DNA of 64,000 nucleotides, taken from contig CM043949.1 in the NCBI GenBank assembly GCA_014529385.2, forward strand, positions 106,990,554-107,054,553. The letters are read 5' to 3'. Source of the stretch: Adiantum capillus-veneris. Lineage: Eukaryota; Streptophyta; Polypodiopsida; Polypodiales; Pteridaceae. Positions 1 through 11,681 of this stretch are shown one piece after another; positions within the stretch are counted from its first letter, which is position 1, and each line of letters begins with the position of its first letter. The notes beneath the pieces were generated by a model. That model did not search any database. It was not told the DNA's origin and saw only the letters and a list, made by a program, of their open reading frames with translations. The translations under genes were made by a program, and so were the position numbers.

Positions 1-1779
1 TTTGGCACCTGGATCAAAGAAGATAAGCACTGTTTGATCCCTGACCTTTCCCCATGCTCTGCAAAGCTCACTTGCATATGAATTTGGCTTGTTGCCCACC
101 ATATCTGGCACTAGACCAGCCATGGGCTTCTTTCCTTTCCTGTCCTCCTTGTCTTCAGAATCAGCTGGCCTTTTCTTTGTAGGACAATTGTAAGCAATGT
201 GGCCAGGCTGCTCATAGATAAAGCATTTGTTCTCTGACCTCACGACCTTTTGCTCTTCCGACTTGCGAGGAAAACGTCTTTTCCATTTCTTTATTGGTCC
301 CTTTTTTGATTCAGCCGAAGCTTTGTCTTTCCCTGCGTTGGCTGGCTCCTGAGTCCCTTTTGGAGCCTCATTGGGAACGTGCTTCTTCGCTGAATTTTTC
401 TTGGTTGATCCTTCCTTGACACCAGTATTAAATTCACAATCTTCTCCCTTGAGCAAACCATTGCCAGTGTTTGCTACCTCGATGAGCTGCGTCAAAGTAG
501 TGACTTTAGTCTTCGTACAGTACTTTCTCAATCCTTTGGGTAGGCCACAACAATATTTTTCAATCTGTTCTGTCAATGGCACAAACCTATAGGAATTTAC
601 TGGAAGTAGAGCTTTCCAAAACTTACGATTGTAGTCATCCAGATTCTTGAAAGTGGCAGCATTAAGCTGGTGTCATTCTGTCATGACATCTGCTTCAAAG
701 TCATCAGATAACCATGCTACTGCAAAAATCTGCTTGAAGTAAATCCATGTGGACGAAGCTTGCCCTTGCAGCAATAAAGTTGTCCACCATTGTCCCGCAT
801 TCCCTGTCAAGAAAGTGACTGCCTTGCGGACCTTTAAAGCCTCTGTAAAGTTTTCCCCTGCATAGGCCTTGTCAAACTACTGGAGGAATGAGAGAGCCTT
901 CTTCCTGTCATCAAACCCTGTAAAGGTCGTGAATGTCACACCTTTGCCACCTTCTTTGTACGGAGTTGGCCTCTCCAGCGGCGTCAAATTGTCGTATGGA
1001 AGTGACTGAAACATGGAAACACTCTTAGGGTTCATTTGTGTTCCCTGACCGCAATTAAGTTGACCTAGAAATGCCATATTTGGCTGCTGATTTGTAATTC
1101 CAGCCATACCAAAATTTGCCTGTGGCATCCCAAATTGGCCCTGAGTGCTTTGAAACCATGGTAGCATGCCCGTGACACCATACATGGGGTTAGGCATCAT
1201 CGTTTGAGCACCCCCGAACACTGTTCCTAGCGTGTAAAACTGATTTCCAGGTGCATGACCAGCCATGCTCTGGAATACCGATCCACCTCCAAAATAGCCA
1301 GGGTGTACTGAAGGTGGTGGGAAGACCTGTTGCATAGCCTGTAGGTTGCTTCCCTGCCCATTAGAACCAGCTATAGGCTGCTGAAAAGTGGCTGGCTTAA
1401 CTGGTACAGCTTGAAAGACTGGCATCTCAGCCACCTGTTCTTGCACCTTAGGCACAGGTTGTGGAGACTGCATGTTCTCTGTCAAGTGTACAGGTGTTTC
1501 CATTGACTGTGCAGTATGAATCACTTGTGCTTAAGCCTTAACAGGCTTCTGAATACGATCCAGTGACCCAACTTGCTGAGACGGAAGAGGAGGTTGCAGA
1601 AAGGCTAAAAACCTCGGGTTCTGCATTACTTGTGTGAACATAGCCACAGCAGTAGCCAACTGGGTCCTGAATATATCATCATCCGTCTGTGGTGGTCTTG
1701 AAGACTCACCCGCTTCATATGTCTCTTGACCCTGTGAAGAGGAAACCTCTTCAGTCACATCATCTGGTCTGTCAGCCAT
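1..1779 (-). pseudogene. gag: Ty3/gypsy Gag and start of protease (element E), cut by window edge
   Basis: This is the Gag polyprotein of an LTR retrotransposon read from 1779 towards 1. The N-terminal part (1779-880) is acidic and then rich in Pro, Gln, Met and Phe. A capsid-type segment follows near 880-480, including GQWWTTLL and a W-x-Y-F-K stretch typical of Ty3/gypsy Gag. A basic linker leads to one zinc knuckle at about 184-226, where the second cysteine is Tyr (C-F-I-Y), so it is defective. The last codons at 1-35 read FFDPGAK, which fits a retropepsin active site of the D-P-G-A type. In-frame stops interrupt the frame near 1528, 878 and 676. The rest of pol would lie left of the window. 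The Gag is unlike those of elements A, B and C. Call is firm; clade is unresolved. Confidence 0.85.
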
Positions 1780-1889
1780 AATTGCAATTCCCTGTGTCTA
1801 GTCTATGATCCCCTGTGTCTTCAAGCCCAAACTGACCAAGGCTCACCTCTATGGGAAAAAGTGATTTAATCCCGGGATGGAACCATGAA

Positions 1890-3131
1890 ACCAGCCTGTA
1901 CTTTCAAAAAGGGCGGTAGACTTTACTTCAAACCTTGATTTAGCTTTCACCCATTATTAGTCGTCTATTCTACCTGTACTTTCAAGACACAACAAAGGGG
2001 AAAGGGATACACGCTGCTAGATTGCACCTGTATGAGTAGACCGACACCAGATTGGCCTCTAACTTAGGCGCCCCTTTCGGTATTTCTTTATTGTTTAAAA
2101 GAGGGAACAAACGCTGTGGTTCCCTACAAGCTGCCCCGCACAAGCTTGGCTGAATTTCAACTGTTCCGGCCCGATTTCGACAACATAACTGTACTAGGAC
2201 ACTTCACAGTCAGTATTCCCACGCATTGACTGACTTTTCCGACGAATACGGGCACTTTGCAAAACCTGGCGAGAATCTGCAGCACGCTGAATTCTCTGTT
2301 TTCAGCCCCGAAAATGCGCCAGATCACCTGTACAGCAGTCCCCTCGCATCCCCGAACCTCCTGGGGGTATTAGGGACCGTTTAGGGCCAAAACCCTAAAC
2401 CTGCAAAAATACACAGCAGGCTGTAATTTACTGTTTCGGGCTCCGTTTCGCGTGCCGATCGCATCTGTAGCAAGTCCTCGAGCTCCCGCACCTGTAGGGC
2501 TACTTGCCCTTTGAATCGAACGAGATTTCTGGCGTGAAACCTCTCTGAATTCACCTGTACCTACGGGGGATTAGCCGCTAGCTAATCCAGTACCTGTGCA
2601 AGAGGCTCTTGGCTCAGCAATCGCACATGAACCCACACAACTGTACATAGGTCAATTGAAAAGCCCACTAGAGGGGCATAACATACTGCCATAGGGGAGA
2701 GAGAGGGCAGTGCGTAGCGTGCAGGGCATCACTCCTGGCACCGCACTGTACATAGGAGGGAAAGCAAGCACTCCATAGTTCTTAACCTGTGACAAAATCT
2801 GAAACTGAGCCTCTCTCAGCTTAAAATTCAGCGCCATTTCTTGTTGCATGAGGAAAGTGCACCAGAAGGTGCCACTTGGCACATTTACAAGCATTTTCCC
2901 GTTTCGGGGTTGCCGCCTAAAAATCTCCCGACCGGTTGCCCGGTTGACTTCACTGCAGAGTAATAAAATGTTCCCCTTGTCATTCCGGAGGTAATGACGC
3001 GAACACATTTTCATGTCCCAAAATAGCAATTCCCTAAATTTTAGGAGATGTTGCCATTGTATCTTTCTAGGTAATCCGACCCTCTTTGTACACTGTAGCC
3101 ACACCCAGAACTGAAATGTAGCCTCTGTAAC
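1890..3131 (-). repeat. Possible LTR or leader of element E
   Basis: This non-coding stretch lies directly upstream of the element E Gag. On the minus strand it could begin TGTTACAG at 3131 and end in TACA near 1890, followed after three bases by a TGG triplet that could open a primer binding site. These boundaries are a guess, because no second LTR is in the window. The sequence has many copies of a CCTGTA word (about 1902, 1971, 2026, 2328, 2491 and 2556). A 150-codon open frame at 2652-3104 resembles nothing I recognise and is probably chance. Confidence 0.3.
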
Positions 3132-4439
3132 AAAGGATTCCAGTTTGGCTAGTCAATGACCCCACTTGGCTAACCATAGTCCTTGTCCAACCTTAGTGCT
3201 CTCTTGCCCTCAGGCCTGGACTCCCTCTAAACAGTTCCACGCTAGCTATGCAATGCAGGGCAGTTAGATTTCCCGAGGGGCGTTTTCCAAAAAGTGGAAA
3301 TAAATAAATAATAGGAAAGAAATCAACAAAAAGGATAGATAGTAGTCACACGCTCGTGACAATCAGCGTCTCTTCCTTGCGGATATCATCAAAATTGTTT
3401 CACCTTGCAAGCATCAATGACGGCTTGCAGAATCTTAGGCAAATAAGATTCTAGGCATAGCATTCTCGGAACGTATGTTCGAACTTGGTTCGCAGTAGAA
3501 TGAACCTGCTTTGAATATCAGAGATGTTCTCCCATATGTGGTTAAGGCAATTCTTTCTACCTTGGAACTTACGAACGTAAGAGTTCATGCTTACACTAGC
3601 AGTATGTCAATGGTACTTGACCGGCTTATGGAGAAGCATATGCTACAACTATAACTTGCTACTTCAATGGTCAATCCATGTAATAGAGACGATGATCAAT
3701 GACCATCAAAAAACTCTCTACTTAGTAGAAAAATTCAAAGCGATCGAACACATCCCACATAAAGATTCTTGTGTCAGAATATCATGGCGCGCAAAAAGGC
3801 GCTCAAGAGAGGTGTCTCAAATACCATCCCACTTCCTAAAAAAGAAGTTGGCTCATATCGTTCTGGTTAGTAGAAAAAAATTCGACTGGTAGTCGACTCA
3901 CCTTGACAACAAGGTCTACATCTCCATGTGTTATCCATGTACCCGAAGGTGTACATAATACTCATTTTGTGCTAGAGCTTTTGTGAACTCGGGAGATTTC
4001 CTCTTTTTTGTAAGATTCTCAGAGCGGACACGCTCAACCAGATAATTCCTCGACTTCGTTCCAGAGCAAACCCGCTCATCAAATAAACTGGGATTTCAAA
4101 TATGGAATTCCACGAGCACAAGCCGTAGCCATCTCTTGCTCCTTCTCTTAGAAAGAGAGTGTTCATTCACTTGTGCGAAAAGCACTACCATACCTTCCCT
4201 TAATAGTTAGGGGGGTGTGGACGTAGAGAGTACTCGAGCTTAGTGAAAACTTTTCCCTCCTTGAAAGCTCGAAATGATTCCGTCGTAATGTCCTATCCAC
4301 GGTAGCGGGTACTCTATGGAGAAACTACTCAATATCAGATCACTTAGCGACCTTCCGAATGGTAGCAAACCAATTTATCTCATACAACAATGTTCCAACT
4401 TGATCCTACTCTCATAAACACTCGAGAGTGATCGTCCTA
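3132..4439 (-). other. Decayed sequence between elements E and A
   Basis: I see no intact gene here. Minus-strand translation is broken by stops in all frames. It continues from the element A Gag on its right, so it is probably the decayed downstream part of that element, but I could not identify protease or zinc-knuckle motifs. The open frame at 3587-3892 on the plus strand has no recognisable features. Confidence 0.35.
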
Positions 4440-5603
4440 GTTAACATATGCATACCTTGTGCGAAAAAGAAAACGAACTTTATGATTTCCTCAAAGTTGT
4501 AACTTTGATCAAAGACATGTCCTTTCACTCAAAGTTTGAGGGTCTTCTGTTCAAAATCTCAAGAGTTAGATCAAATACCCTTACTCCAGAACTTTCTTCG
4601 AATAGCAACGTATCCTTTGAGGAGAGAGAACAAAAATCCGTTGTTTTTGTGTTCAATGGTTCCCGTCCCACTATGGGGATTTGATTCTTTGACGCTAAAG
4701 TGTACACTTTCAGCTTGCATGGCTGACTCCACTATCCGTTGCGTATGTTGCGGATATGTTTGCATGCTTTTACGAAGTTGGGGAGAAAGTCCGTTGAATT
4801 TCTTCATCTTTTCTTCCTCAGAGAGGGTCAAGAGTGGAGCCACCTTTGCCAAAGTGAACCAATACTTGTCCATGTAATTTGTGACTCGCTCGTGCTACTA
4901 TTGGGCAAACCGATCCCAATCTTCTTTGATACATTCCTCAAGGTGTAGAGGAAAAGAAAAATTCTCAAAATATTTTGCTTTGAATTGAGTCCAAGTCTTG
5001 TTGTGATTTCCTTGCAAAGCTTTGGTATATCACCAATGGTGACCAAGCACTCGCAATCCCCTTCAAGTATTTGGTCACATGCCTCATCTTCGACTCTTGT
5101 AAGAAATTGTTGTTTCAGAAGGCAACTTCAAACTGTCGAATGAAAGCGGTAGCTTTCGGGACATCTCCCCTTCCATCAAACTTGACTGGAGTGTTCTAAG
5201 GTCTAGAGACCTTCTACGTGTCCTTCCAGAAATCACGGATTTCTTGGCTATGGTTCTGGACTGGATGTTCATGGATATTCTGAAAGAGTAGTGAGGTGAA
5301 ATTGTGGATGATAAAAAAAATTCTTTCAAATTTCTTTGAATTTTCAACAAGTAAATTTGACTCAATTCCAGGTTTTGAAGGATCTCGAACATTCCGCTTC
5401 TCGAATTCTCTAAGTTATTGAGCATCATGCTCTTGTCACCTTCTCAGAGAATCCCAAGTCTTATTGACTTCTTGCAGAGAGGGAAAAAAAAATTCGACTC
5501 CGCGAGCTTTTCCAGCAGGACTTAGCGTTCCGCCTGCCTACTTCTCTCTTGGCTTGTCATGAATTCCCCGTATCTTCCCAGAGTCCTCCTCCTTTACACA
5601 CAC
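4440..5603 (-). pseudogene. gag: Ty3/gypsy Gag pseudogene (element A)
   Basis: This is a broken Gag coding region running leftwards from the primer binding site at 5641-5652. Around 5050-5190 the minus strand reads KFDGRGDVPKATAF and then FIRQFEVAF, a typical start of a Ty3/gypsy capsid domain, followed by a tryptophan near SAWSPL. At 4660-4880 it reads YMDKYWFTLAK and SEEEKMKKFNGLSPQLRK, matching the C-terminal capsid helix region of plant Gag proteins. Several frameshifts and stops separate these pieces, so no full protein can be made. It is not closely similar to Gag of element E, B, C or D in this window. Confidence 0.75.

Positions 5604-5605
<2 letters not shown>

Positions 5606-5637
<32 letters not shown>
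5606..5637. repeat. (AG)n microsatellite in leader of element A
   Basis: An uninterrupted run of about 16 AG dinucleotides lies between the primer binding site and the Gag of element A, within four bases of the PBS. Translated frames across it are artefacts. Confidence 0.95.
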
Positions 5638-5638
<1 letters not shown>

Positions 5639-5640
5639 AT

Positions 5641-5652
5641 GCTCTGATACCA
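5641..5652 (-). promoter_or_regulatory. Primer binding site, initiator tRNA-Met type (element A)
   Basis: On the minus strand this reads TGGTATCAGAGC, the classic plant retrotransposon primer binding site complementary to the 3' end of initiator tRNA-Met. One base separates it from a terminal TGTGACA on the LTR side, as expected at an LTR-PBS junction. It fixes the orientation of element A: LTR at higher coordinates, Gag at lower coordinates. Confidence 0.9.
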
Positions 5653-5653
5653 C

Positions 5654-6870
5654 TGTCACAAACGGGAGCGCATAACAATATAAAATACACTCGGATAAAT
5701 AGAACATATCACTTAACTCTGAAGCTAGAGGATACAAAGTAAAATAGAGAGAGGGATATAGAGTGAGAAGATAGACACAGTACTCGGACCAAAAGATGGG
5801 TTAGTCCCCCACCCCCCGTAATAGTATCTTTATTATTGAAAAGAAGTCTATGCAAGCACTTGAACCGAACGTATTACCATGTTCATTCCAGAATCAAACT
5901 CGATGGTTCTTGGAAGCCTCAGCTTCCTACTCCTAGGGCAACACCCTATTCCAAGGAACTTCCATTCCTTATTCCGAATCCTCGAGAACCAAGGTTCTCG
6001 CCTTTGGATCTCACCTTCCAGACTAGGGACATGGTGTCGCTGTAACTCTTTTCCGACTCTGTTCCCAAAGTCCTCTTTCTGCGAAACAACTCTGCTAGGT
6101 GCTTTCCTAGACGCGAAGTCCTTCCTTGGGAATCTCAACTTCCGAATCCCAACTCAAAAGTCTTACAACTCTCAAATCCATGAATTTACTCCAAAGTGCA
6201 AAACCCTTGGATTAATCTCGCTCTAGTTCCTCAGAGCGCTTTTCTCTTGCAAAGACTCGTGCCTTCCTCTACTCTACTCCCTCGCTAAGAGGAAATACAC
6301 CTGCAAATAAATACTCAGAGATCATAACATGAAAAGACGTTACCTCCAAAGTCTCGTCGCTCGAAACGCAACTAGATCCTCGGAAAGCAACTCCCCGGAA
6401 GAGATCTCTGCACACAGAAACCTCTCTGTCCTACACACAAAAGAGGTGTGCTCTCAGGTTCCTTCTCGGAAGATCAGCCCCGTCCTCGACATTTATGGGC
6501 TGAAAACAGAGAAAAACAGCAACTTGTTGCGACAGAAACGCTCTCCAAAGGCACTTCTTCGCGATGGACCTGGCCTACTCGGTCTTGGCAACATCCAGTA
6601 CACTCAAGGCAGCACCGGCGGCGGTGACTTCGCGGCTGAAATCTGCAGCACCTTCCCCTTTGCTTCAGCGCTGGCTTTTTCTGCAAGACTGAGAGTGTGA
6701 GAGAGGTTCGCTTTTATTGTCTTTGGCAGCCGGCAAGAATAGGGCATATCCCCCCGGCAAAGATAAGGTGACTTTGGGGCGCTACGGGCAGAAGAGAGAG
6801 AATTCGCTGGTCTGCAACCAGAAAAAGGGAGAGAGGGCTGGCGCTAGGTTTTTAGCTGCTTTTTTTATCA
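5654..6870 (-). repeat. 5' LTR of element A (far end uncertain)
   Basis: The LTR must end, in element orientation, at 5654 next to the PBS. Its other end cannot be fixed because the matching 3' LTR is outside the window or lost. Sequence up to about 6870 has no gene and is bounded by the poly-G tract and then by the intron of the kinase gene, so I place the limit there tentatively. Overlapping short open frames on both strands (for example 5848-6138 and 6329-6700) look like chance frames in LTR sequence. Confidence 0.45.
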
Positions 6871-6873
6871 TTT

Positions 6874-6890
6874 GGGGGGGGGGGGGGGGG
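6874..6890. repeat. G17 homopolymer
   Basis: Seventeen consecutive G residues. Such runs are hard to sequence and assemble, so its length and neighbourhood should be treated with caution. Confidence 0.95.
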
Positions 6891-7185
6891 CTTCAGACAT
6901 AATTACTGCCTTCTTCCAGAAATCCACCCCACCTCCTGTCCACACAGTAGGAAGTCACACTATAGAGGGCAGAGCATCGAGTGTGTGCTTCACATGCATA
7001 CACACACATATACCTATGTACACAGGCGTGTATAAATGCATGTACATGCACATGTATTGTATATGGAGACGCATAGACATACATATAAGAAAAAATCAAC
7101 ACACACATTGTCCAATTTAAGAAGCAACTCAGTTTACACAATAAGGTGAGAATGTAACACTACCACAACATCATAAGTTTCTCAC

Positions 7186-7897
7186 CAGGTCTTGTGTCTC
7201 TCTATGTATCAGCATGTTGGAAGTTGTCAGGTCACCATGAATGAGCCCACCATCATGAAGTCGTGCTATGGCTACACCTATCTTGGTCGCAATGGCCTCC
7301 AGTTTGCCTCCTGCTTTATGTGCCCCCATCAAAAATTCTTCCAAAAACAGTATACTAAACTAAGGAGTCTCAAAACAAACCTGAACTAGGCAAGGGACCA
7401 GCACTCAACAAGATATCTTTGACAGACATGCCATCTATGAATTCAAAAGTAATTGTGTGTAGGACGGAGTCCACAGCAAAAAGGGCAGGGGTGGCAACAC
7501 CGAGCCTTCGAGCCTTTGCGACGCTCCGAGCCTCCTGCAGACAGGAGTGTTAAGCATTATTTACCTTAATCTATTCAATATGAATGTACAATGTTCCAAA
7601 CTCAGCTGAAGTATGTCAATTACCATACTGCACTGTTTAAGTGCATAGGTACATGGCACATGCAGACTTGTACTTAACAGGACATTATCAGCTGTTTTGC
7701 ATAAATATGAGTAAAGTTTTGGGTATCCACTGAAATGTCACAGTACTTGTGTGTGCCACATACCCCATAAAGCCGCTTCTGTGTAATCTTGGAGTCCAGA
7801 ATTGGATGTCTATACTTCTTTGAAAAGCGCTCTTTCACAATGGCCTTTCTCCCCAAGAATATGCTCTCATACACACGCTGCGTGCACATCCAAAAGG

Positions 7898-7939
<42 letters not shown>

Positions 7940-8024
7940 TCCTACTCCTACAAAAACATACCGCCTCAGCTCCTTGCTTGACAAGCTTTCCTGGCGGGGC
8001 CGTGTCCGCAGCGTCTACCTCCAT
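7186..8024 (-). CDS. BUD32: BUD32/TP53RK-type KEOPS kinase, 5' four exons
   Basis: The atypical serine/threonine kinase of the KEOPS complex, which supports t6A modification of tRNA. Four exons are seen on the minus strand. Exon 1, 8024-7962, has the ATG and LVKQGAEA. Exon 2, 7877-7764, has FLGRKAIVKERFSKKYRHP. Exon 3 runs from 7534 to about 7405 and has HTITFEFIDGMSVKD. Exon 4, 7337-7186, has the catalytic-loop motif LIHGDLTTSNML. Introns 7961-7878 and 7763-7535 have GT-AG ends and keep the frame. The exon 3 donor is ambiguous: 7404, 7395 and 7380 are all phase 1 and compatible. Exon 4 ends at a GTGAGA donor. The expected last exon, starting before the DFG motif, is absent from 1-7185, where two LTR elements lie instead. 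No stop or frameshift occurs in the visible exons, so a functional gene with a very long intron is possible; a truncated gene is the alternative. Confidence 0.88.
7899..7937. repeat. (CT)n microsatellite inside BUD32 intron 1
   Basis: About 19 CT dinucleotides occupy almost half of the 84-bp first intron of the kinase gene. They explain a spurious Arg-Glu run in the unspliced open frame. Confidence 0.95.
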
Positions 8025-8655
8025 TTCCAGAAAGTCTACCTGCCGACCTTTCGTAATTTGAATTTCTGAAGGTGGAGGGTGGAGGTAGCCTACTCGACTA
8101 AGGCCGGGTTCCGTTGTACAGGTTTAACTTTTCAGCTGTCCCCTGGCGGAAGAACAGCAGGTCTTCGTAGCTTATTAACTGGGAGCGCACCTCCCTTTGA
8201 GGCCGTCCGATTGTGGTCAAGACTTGCTGCCCGTGCATCGGAAAGAATTTTATAACAATAGGTTGCTTTATGATATTTATGAGAGAGAAAACAAGAAAGT
8301 CACTACATTTTAAAGCATGTTCTTTCGTAACAAAATATTAGATTTTTGGCTTTTTAAAAGAAACCTTAGTGTTGTGTTGGGTTAGGGAGATTTTCATTCT
8401 TTTCAGTAGTGTCATGATGGAGACTTACCTTAAATGCTATTTTGGTTTTAAAACACAAGGCTTGACTTCTCTTGCATTCTATTCTTTTAAAATATTAAAG
8501 TGCAGCTTCACCTTGCATGATTCTAATATATTCCACACACACACACTTATCTATTAACATAATATGGCGGAAGGGGGAACCTTTTACATGTGTCGCAATC
8601 TTCGACCTGAATGCTAAAGTCCAAAACTAAAAAAAACCCTTTGCACGTGATAAAA

Positions 8656-8686
<31 letters not shown>

Positions 8687-9402
8687 GCCGCCCGACCATA
8701 CTAGTATATATATACACACACATATATATAGATTAATGAGTTCTTATATATATATATATATATGATCAAGCCATGATAAAGGGAAGAAAAATAGATAAAA
8801 TATGTGAGAACTTAATTCAAAAATCCATAAATTTTAATATTTCTTCTAGTATTTCCGGTTCGCTTCTTTGCAAGAAAGAAACTCGGTTGCTTCATAAAAG
8901 AAACATTTCTGAAGAATGTTTCGCCTTATATAATTCTAGTTAAACTCAACGTAATGATTTTATCACTTATTGTTTTAGAAAGCTATCGTGACCCTTTCAC
9001 TTGTTTAGAAATAAATGTAACAGTGAAATGTTAAGATTGCAGTAGGTTTGCAAAAAATATATATATAAAAAATAATGACTGAAAATACACTTGGAAGCAT
9101 TGTAAGAAATTGAAAAAGAAAAAACGGGAAGAAGATGAGAAAGATTATGTTCTACACAGTACTCAATGCCAAATGTATACAAATGTCAACACCCTCTCAT
9201 AAAGGCGTAAAAGAAATAATAAAGAAAAGTTTATTATCATTAGCTTGCCATGTGGCATTAATCCTCAAGCTTTATCCAATGGTGCAAAGATGCACCCAAA
9301 ATCCAACCCTTTACTAAGGAGTCGGGACTACTTATGTAGTCCAAAAAGAGGTGAGAGATCACGGTGGCTTGCAGCATGACAAATGAATGGGGAGTGGCAA
9401 TG
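8025..9402. other. Upstream region of BUD32, no other gene seen
   Basis: This AT-rich stretch should contain the BUD32 promoter and 5' UTR, since the ATG at 8024 faces left. It holds an (AG)n run at 8659-8687 and an alternating TA/CA tract at 8704-8763. The short open frames (8369-8557, 8997-9182 and 9135-9317) have no recognisable motif. The 3' end of the neighbouring Helentron lies somewhere near 9300-9400. Confidence 0.6.
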
Positions 9403-10103
9403 TTAAAGGTGGTCACAAGGCAGCATAATGTATGTCGCGGAGTGATCAGACCAATACATGAAGTTGGATCCTACTTCGTAGTTGGAGATTGTTGAGCTAA
9501 CCCAAATAGGGTCTAAAGAAGATCCATAAATAGTTGTAACATTTGTTATCAATTGTCTGATGTTATATTTGTTTAGGAAAGAGGATAGGTGGTTGTAAGA
9601 AGTATTAGGAACTTTAATGTCAATGTTGAAGTCACCCAAGATAATGATTGGAATTTTGAAAGCGTGTTGTTCAAGCAATGATTTTAATATTTCTATTAAA
9701 TTCGTTAGTCGTGTTGAAGGTGAATTGTAAAGAGAAACTATTTTGATAATTTTGTTGTTTGTGAACTTGATTGTTGTATGTAACATCTCAACTCCTGGAC
9801 GAGAGATATTTCCATGGTTAAAAAGTGGATTAGTGTTTCTTGGTGCAGAATGGAAACACCCACTTTTGCATTCATTTGGTGTTGTAGAAAGCCTGGTATT
9901 GCACGTGGTATTGTTTTTGTCAGTCTTGTCTCTTGCAAACAGAGTACGTGTGATGTCATTTGTATGGAATTTGTTGCAATCTTTCTTATGTGTTTATTGA
10001 AGGACACAATGTTTAGAGATTGAATGATGATATGTGTGTTTGAGTAAGGTTGTAATGATTTTTGGGTGGAGATCCATTTAGCTTTTAGTTTTAGGCGATC
10101 CAA
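9403..10103 (-). pseudogene. EEP-family endonuclease domain of the Helentron
   Basis: Two overlapping open frames (10103-9738 and 9786-9403) together cover an exonuclease-endonuclease-phosphatase fold like that of CR1-type non-LTR retrotransposons. Seen in order are a SLNIVSFNKH strand, VLCLQETR (catalytic Glu), IIILGDFNID (catalytic Asp and Asn), a SLDPIW segment where family members usually have a D-H pair, and YWSDHSATYI (catalytic Asp-His). One frameshift near 9740-9786 splits the domain. The upstream end is in the same frame as helicase motif VI, separated only by a TAA at about 10143, so Rep, helicase and endonuclease were once one polyprotein. Role: possibly DNA nicking during transposition; this is not proven even for active Helentrons. 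Confidence 0.85.
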
Positions 10104-10142
10104 TTCTTCTAGTACAGTTTGGTCAACTTTGATATGGGAAGC

Positions 10143-11672
10143 TTATATTCTCTTGAGTAGGTATAGATTAGCTGGGTCTCGAACACGTGACAATGCTGTG
10201 TATGCAAGTTCATGTGTTCTTATGTGTTCAGGATTGAAGGCTAGTGTTTGCAATATGTAAGACCCTGAAAACGATGAATTGTTCGAGCACCAACTGCTTG
10301 CAATGGAACTTGATATCAGAGAGATGATGTTCAAGTAGTTTTTTTCGACTTGGAATTCACGAATGACACGTTCTATTGGGGTCCATTCTTTGTTAATGGT
10401 GGCTGATGAATATATTGTTTGATTTTCATAGCGTTTTTTCTTTCCAATGATAGGGTTAGAGAAATGAACCCAGATTATTGTTTTTTGCTTGTTTTTGTAA
10501 AGTTTTTGTACTCCCCTTCTGCTCCATTAACCAATCCATCAAGAATATACAAGTTTCCTGCGCATAGCTCGACAACAATGCCTGTTTTTAAGCTCAGTGT
10601 GGAATGCAATCCTCCAGTCAATTTGAGATCTATAGGAATGTGTTAATTGTTTTGTTACATGAGTTGTTTCTTTTATTAATAGCGATGAAAGTTTGGGGTT
10701 TTCCCTCCATTTGATTGAAAATAGTAAGATTATGAGTGTCCTTTTCTTTGTTGGAGTAAAATAAATGAGAAACTTGATGGCTGATTGCAACAGGTCTATA
10801 GTAATTGTTGATAAGATATTCCAAATCCTCAAAAGTATGTTGTGCAACTCGAAGTTTATTAATGATATCTATGAATATTGGATCGTGCCGCATTGTTAGT
10901 GTAAGCTCATAGCATTGTGGATGAGTGCGCCAATACGATGGGGAAATTGCTTCTAAAAGTGTATGTTTTTTTGTGAAGATCCAGCTATCATTAACAGGGC
11001 TTGCCTGACATAGATCACCGCAAAGAATGACATCCAATCCACCGAATGGTTTATTGTGAAACAATAAACATGCTTGATCGCTCGCAAACGTGAGTCGGCC
11101 ATGAAGAACACACTTTAACCTATCAAAGACACCTCATCAAAAACTATAATGTGCAAGTCTTTATATAGGAGAGAAAGCGCATCCAACTTTTCAGCACTCA
11201 AACTTGTTTGTGTAGAAGTAACTAGAGGCAAGTGAAGCGCAAAGTGGATTGTGGTGCCACCAATACTAAAACCTGCTTTTCTTGTGTATGCCATTAGCAA
11301 TGATGTTGGTGATTCTGGATTTGGTGGGCTTTTATGGTTGTAAAATCTTTGCAATGCTTCTACTAACAATAGTAATGTGAATTTTTTTCCTGTTCCTGCA
11401 CCTCCTATGAGAAAGAGGTGTATTTGTTTGTTGGGTTGAATTCGTTTTTTCAACATTATGTCGTCAAAAATGTGTCGTTGTTGATCATTTAATTTTTCAA
11501 TGCCTGCATGAAAGTCGCCATTTGTCATGGAGGTGTACTTGAAATGTTGCAAGTGGAAAGGCTTTTTAGAGTGCATATTAATGTGCAAGTCATTAAGAAT
11601 GTCTGCATGATGTGAGGCATGTGAGTCGTTGTTTGTTGTATTAGCTGTGGTTGGGGAGGAAATGTAGTGCAT
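10143..11672 (-). pseudogene. Pif1-like helicase domain of the Helentron
   Basis: Superfamily 1B helicase segments occur in three open frames. 11672-11115 has the Q-motif region (KLNDQQRHIFD), Walker A read as GGAGTGKKF, with Lys where Ser or Thr is normal, and Walker B as IIVFDEVSLI. 11064-10630 has FGGLDVILCGDLCQASPV, the motif III region, and then LTMRHDP. 10334-10143 ends with motif VI, YTALSRVRDPANLYLL. A stop after DEVSLIG near 11112 and frameshifts between the pieces disable it. The changed Walker A residue would by itself impair ATP hydrolysis. Confidence 0.88.
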
Positions 11673-11681
11673 CTCAAATTT

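Noticed and set aside
2652-3104. 150-codon minus-strand ORF as a gene
   Set aside because: Composition is unremarkable, no motif is recognised, and it sits in probable LTR sequence.
3587-3892. Plus-strand ORF as a host gene
   Set aside because: No start context, motif or splice structure, and it lies among decayed minus-strand retroelement sequence.
5641-5652. tRNA gene fragment
   Set aside because: The match is limited to the 12 bases of a primer binding site; no cloverleaf surrounds it.
7338-7380. Short 43-bp intron as the only solution for BUD32 intron 3
   Set aside because: Three donors share the same phase; the 43-bp choice has the best donor but is very short for a plant intron, so the exact site is left open.
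7789-8061. Plus-strand ORF over the kinase gene
   Set aside because: It is the complement of BUD32 exons 1-2 and intron 1; only the minus strand shows a known protein.
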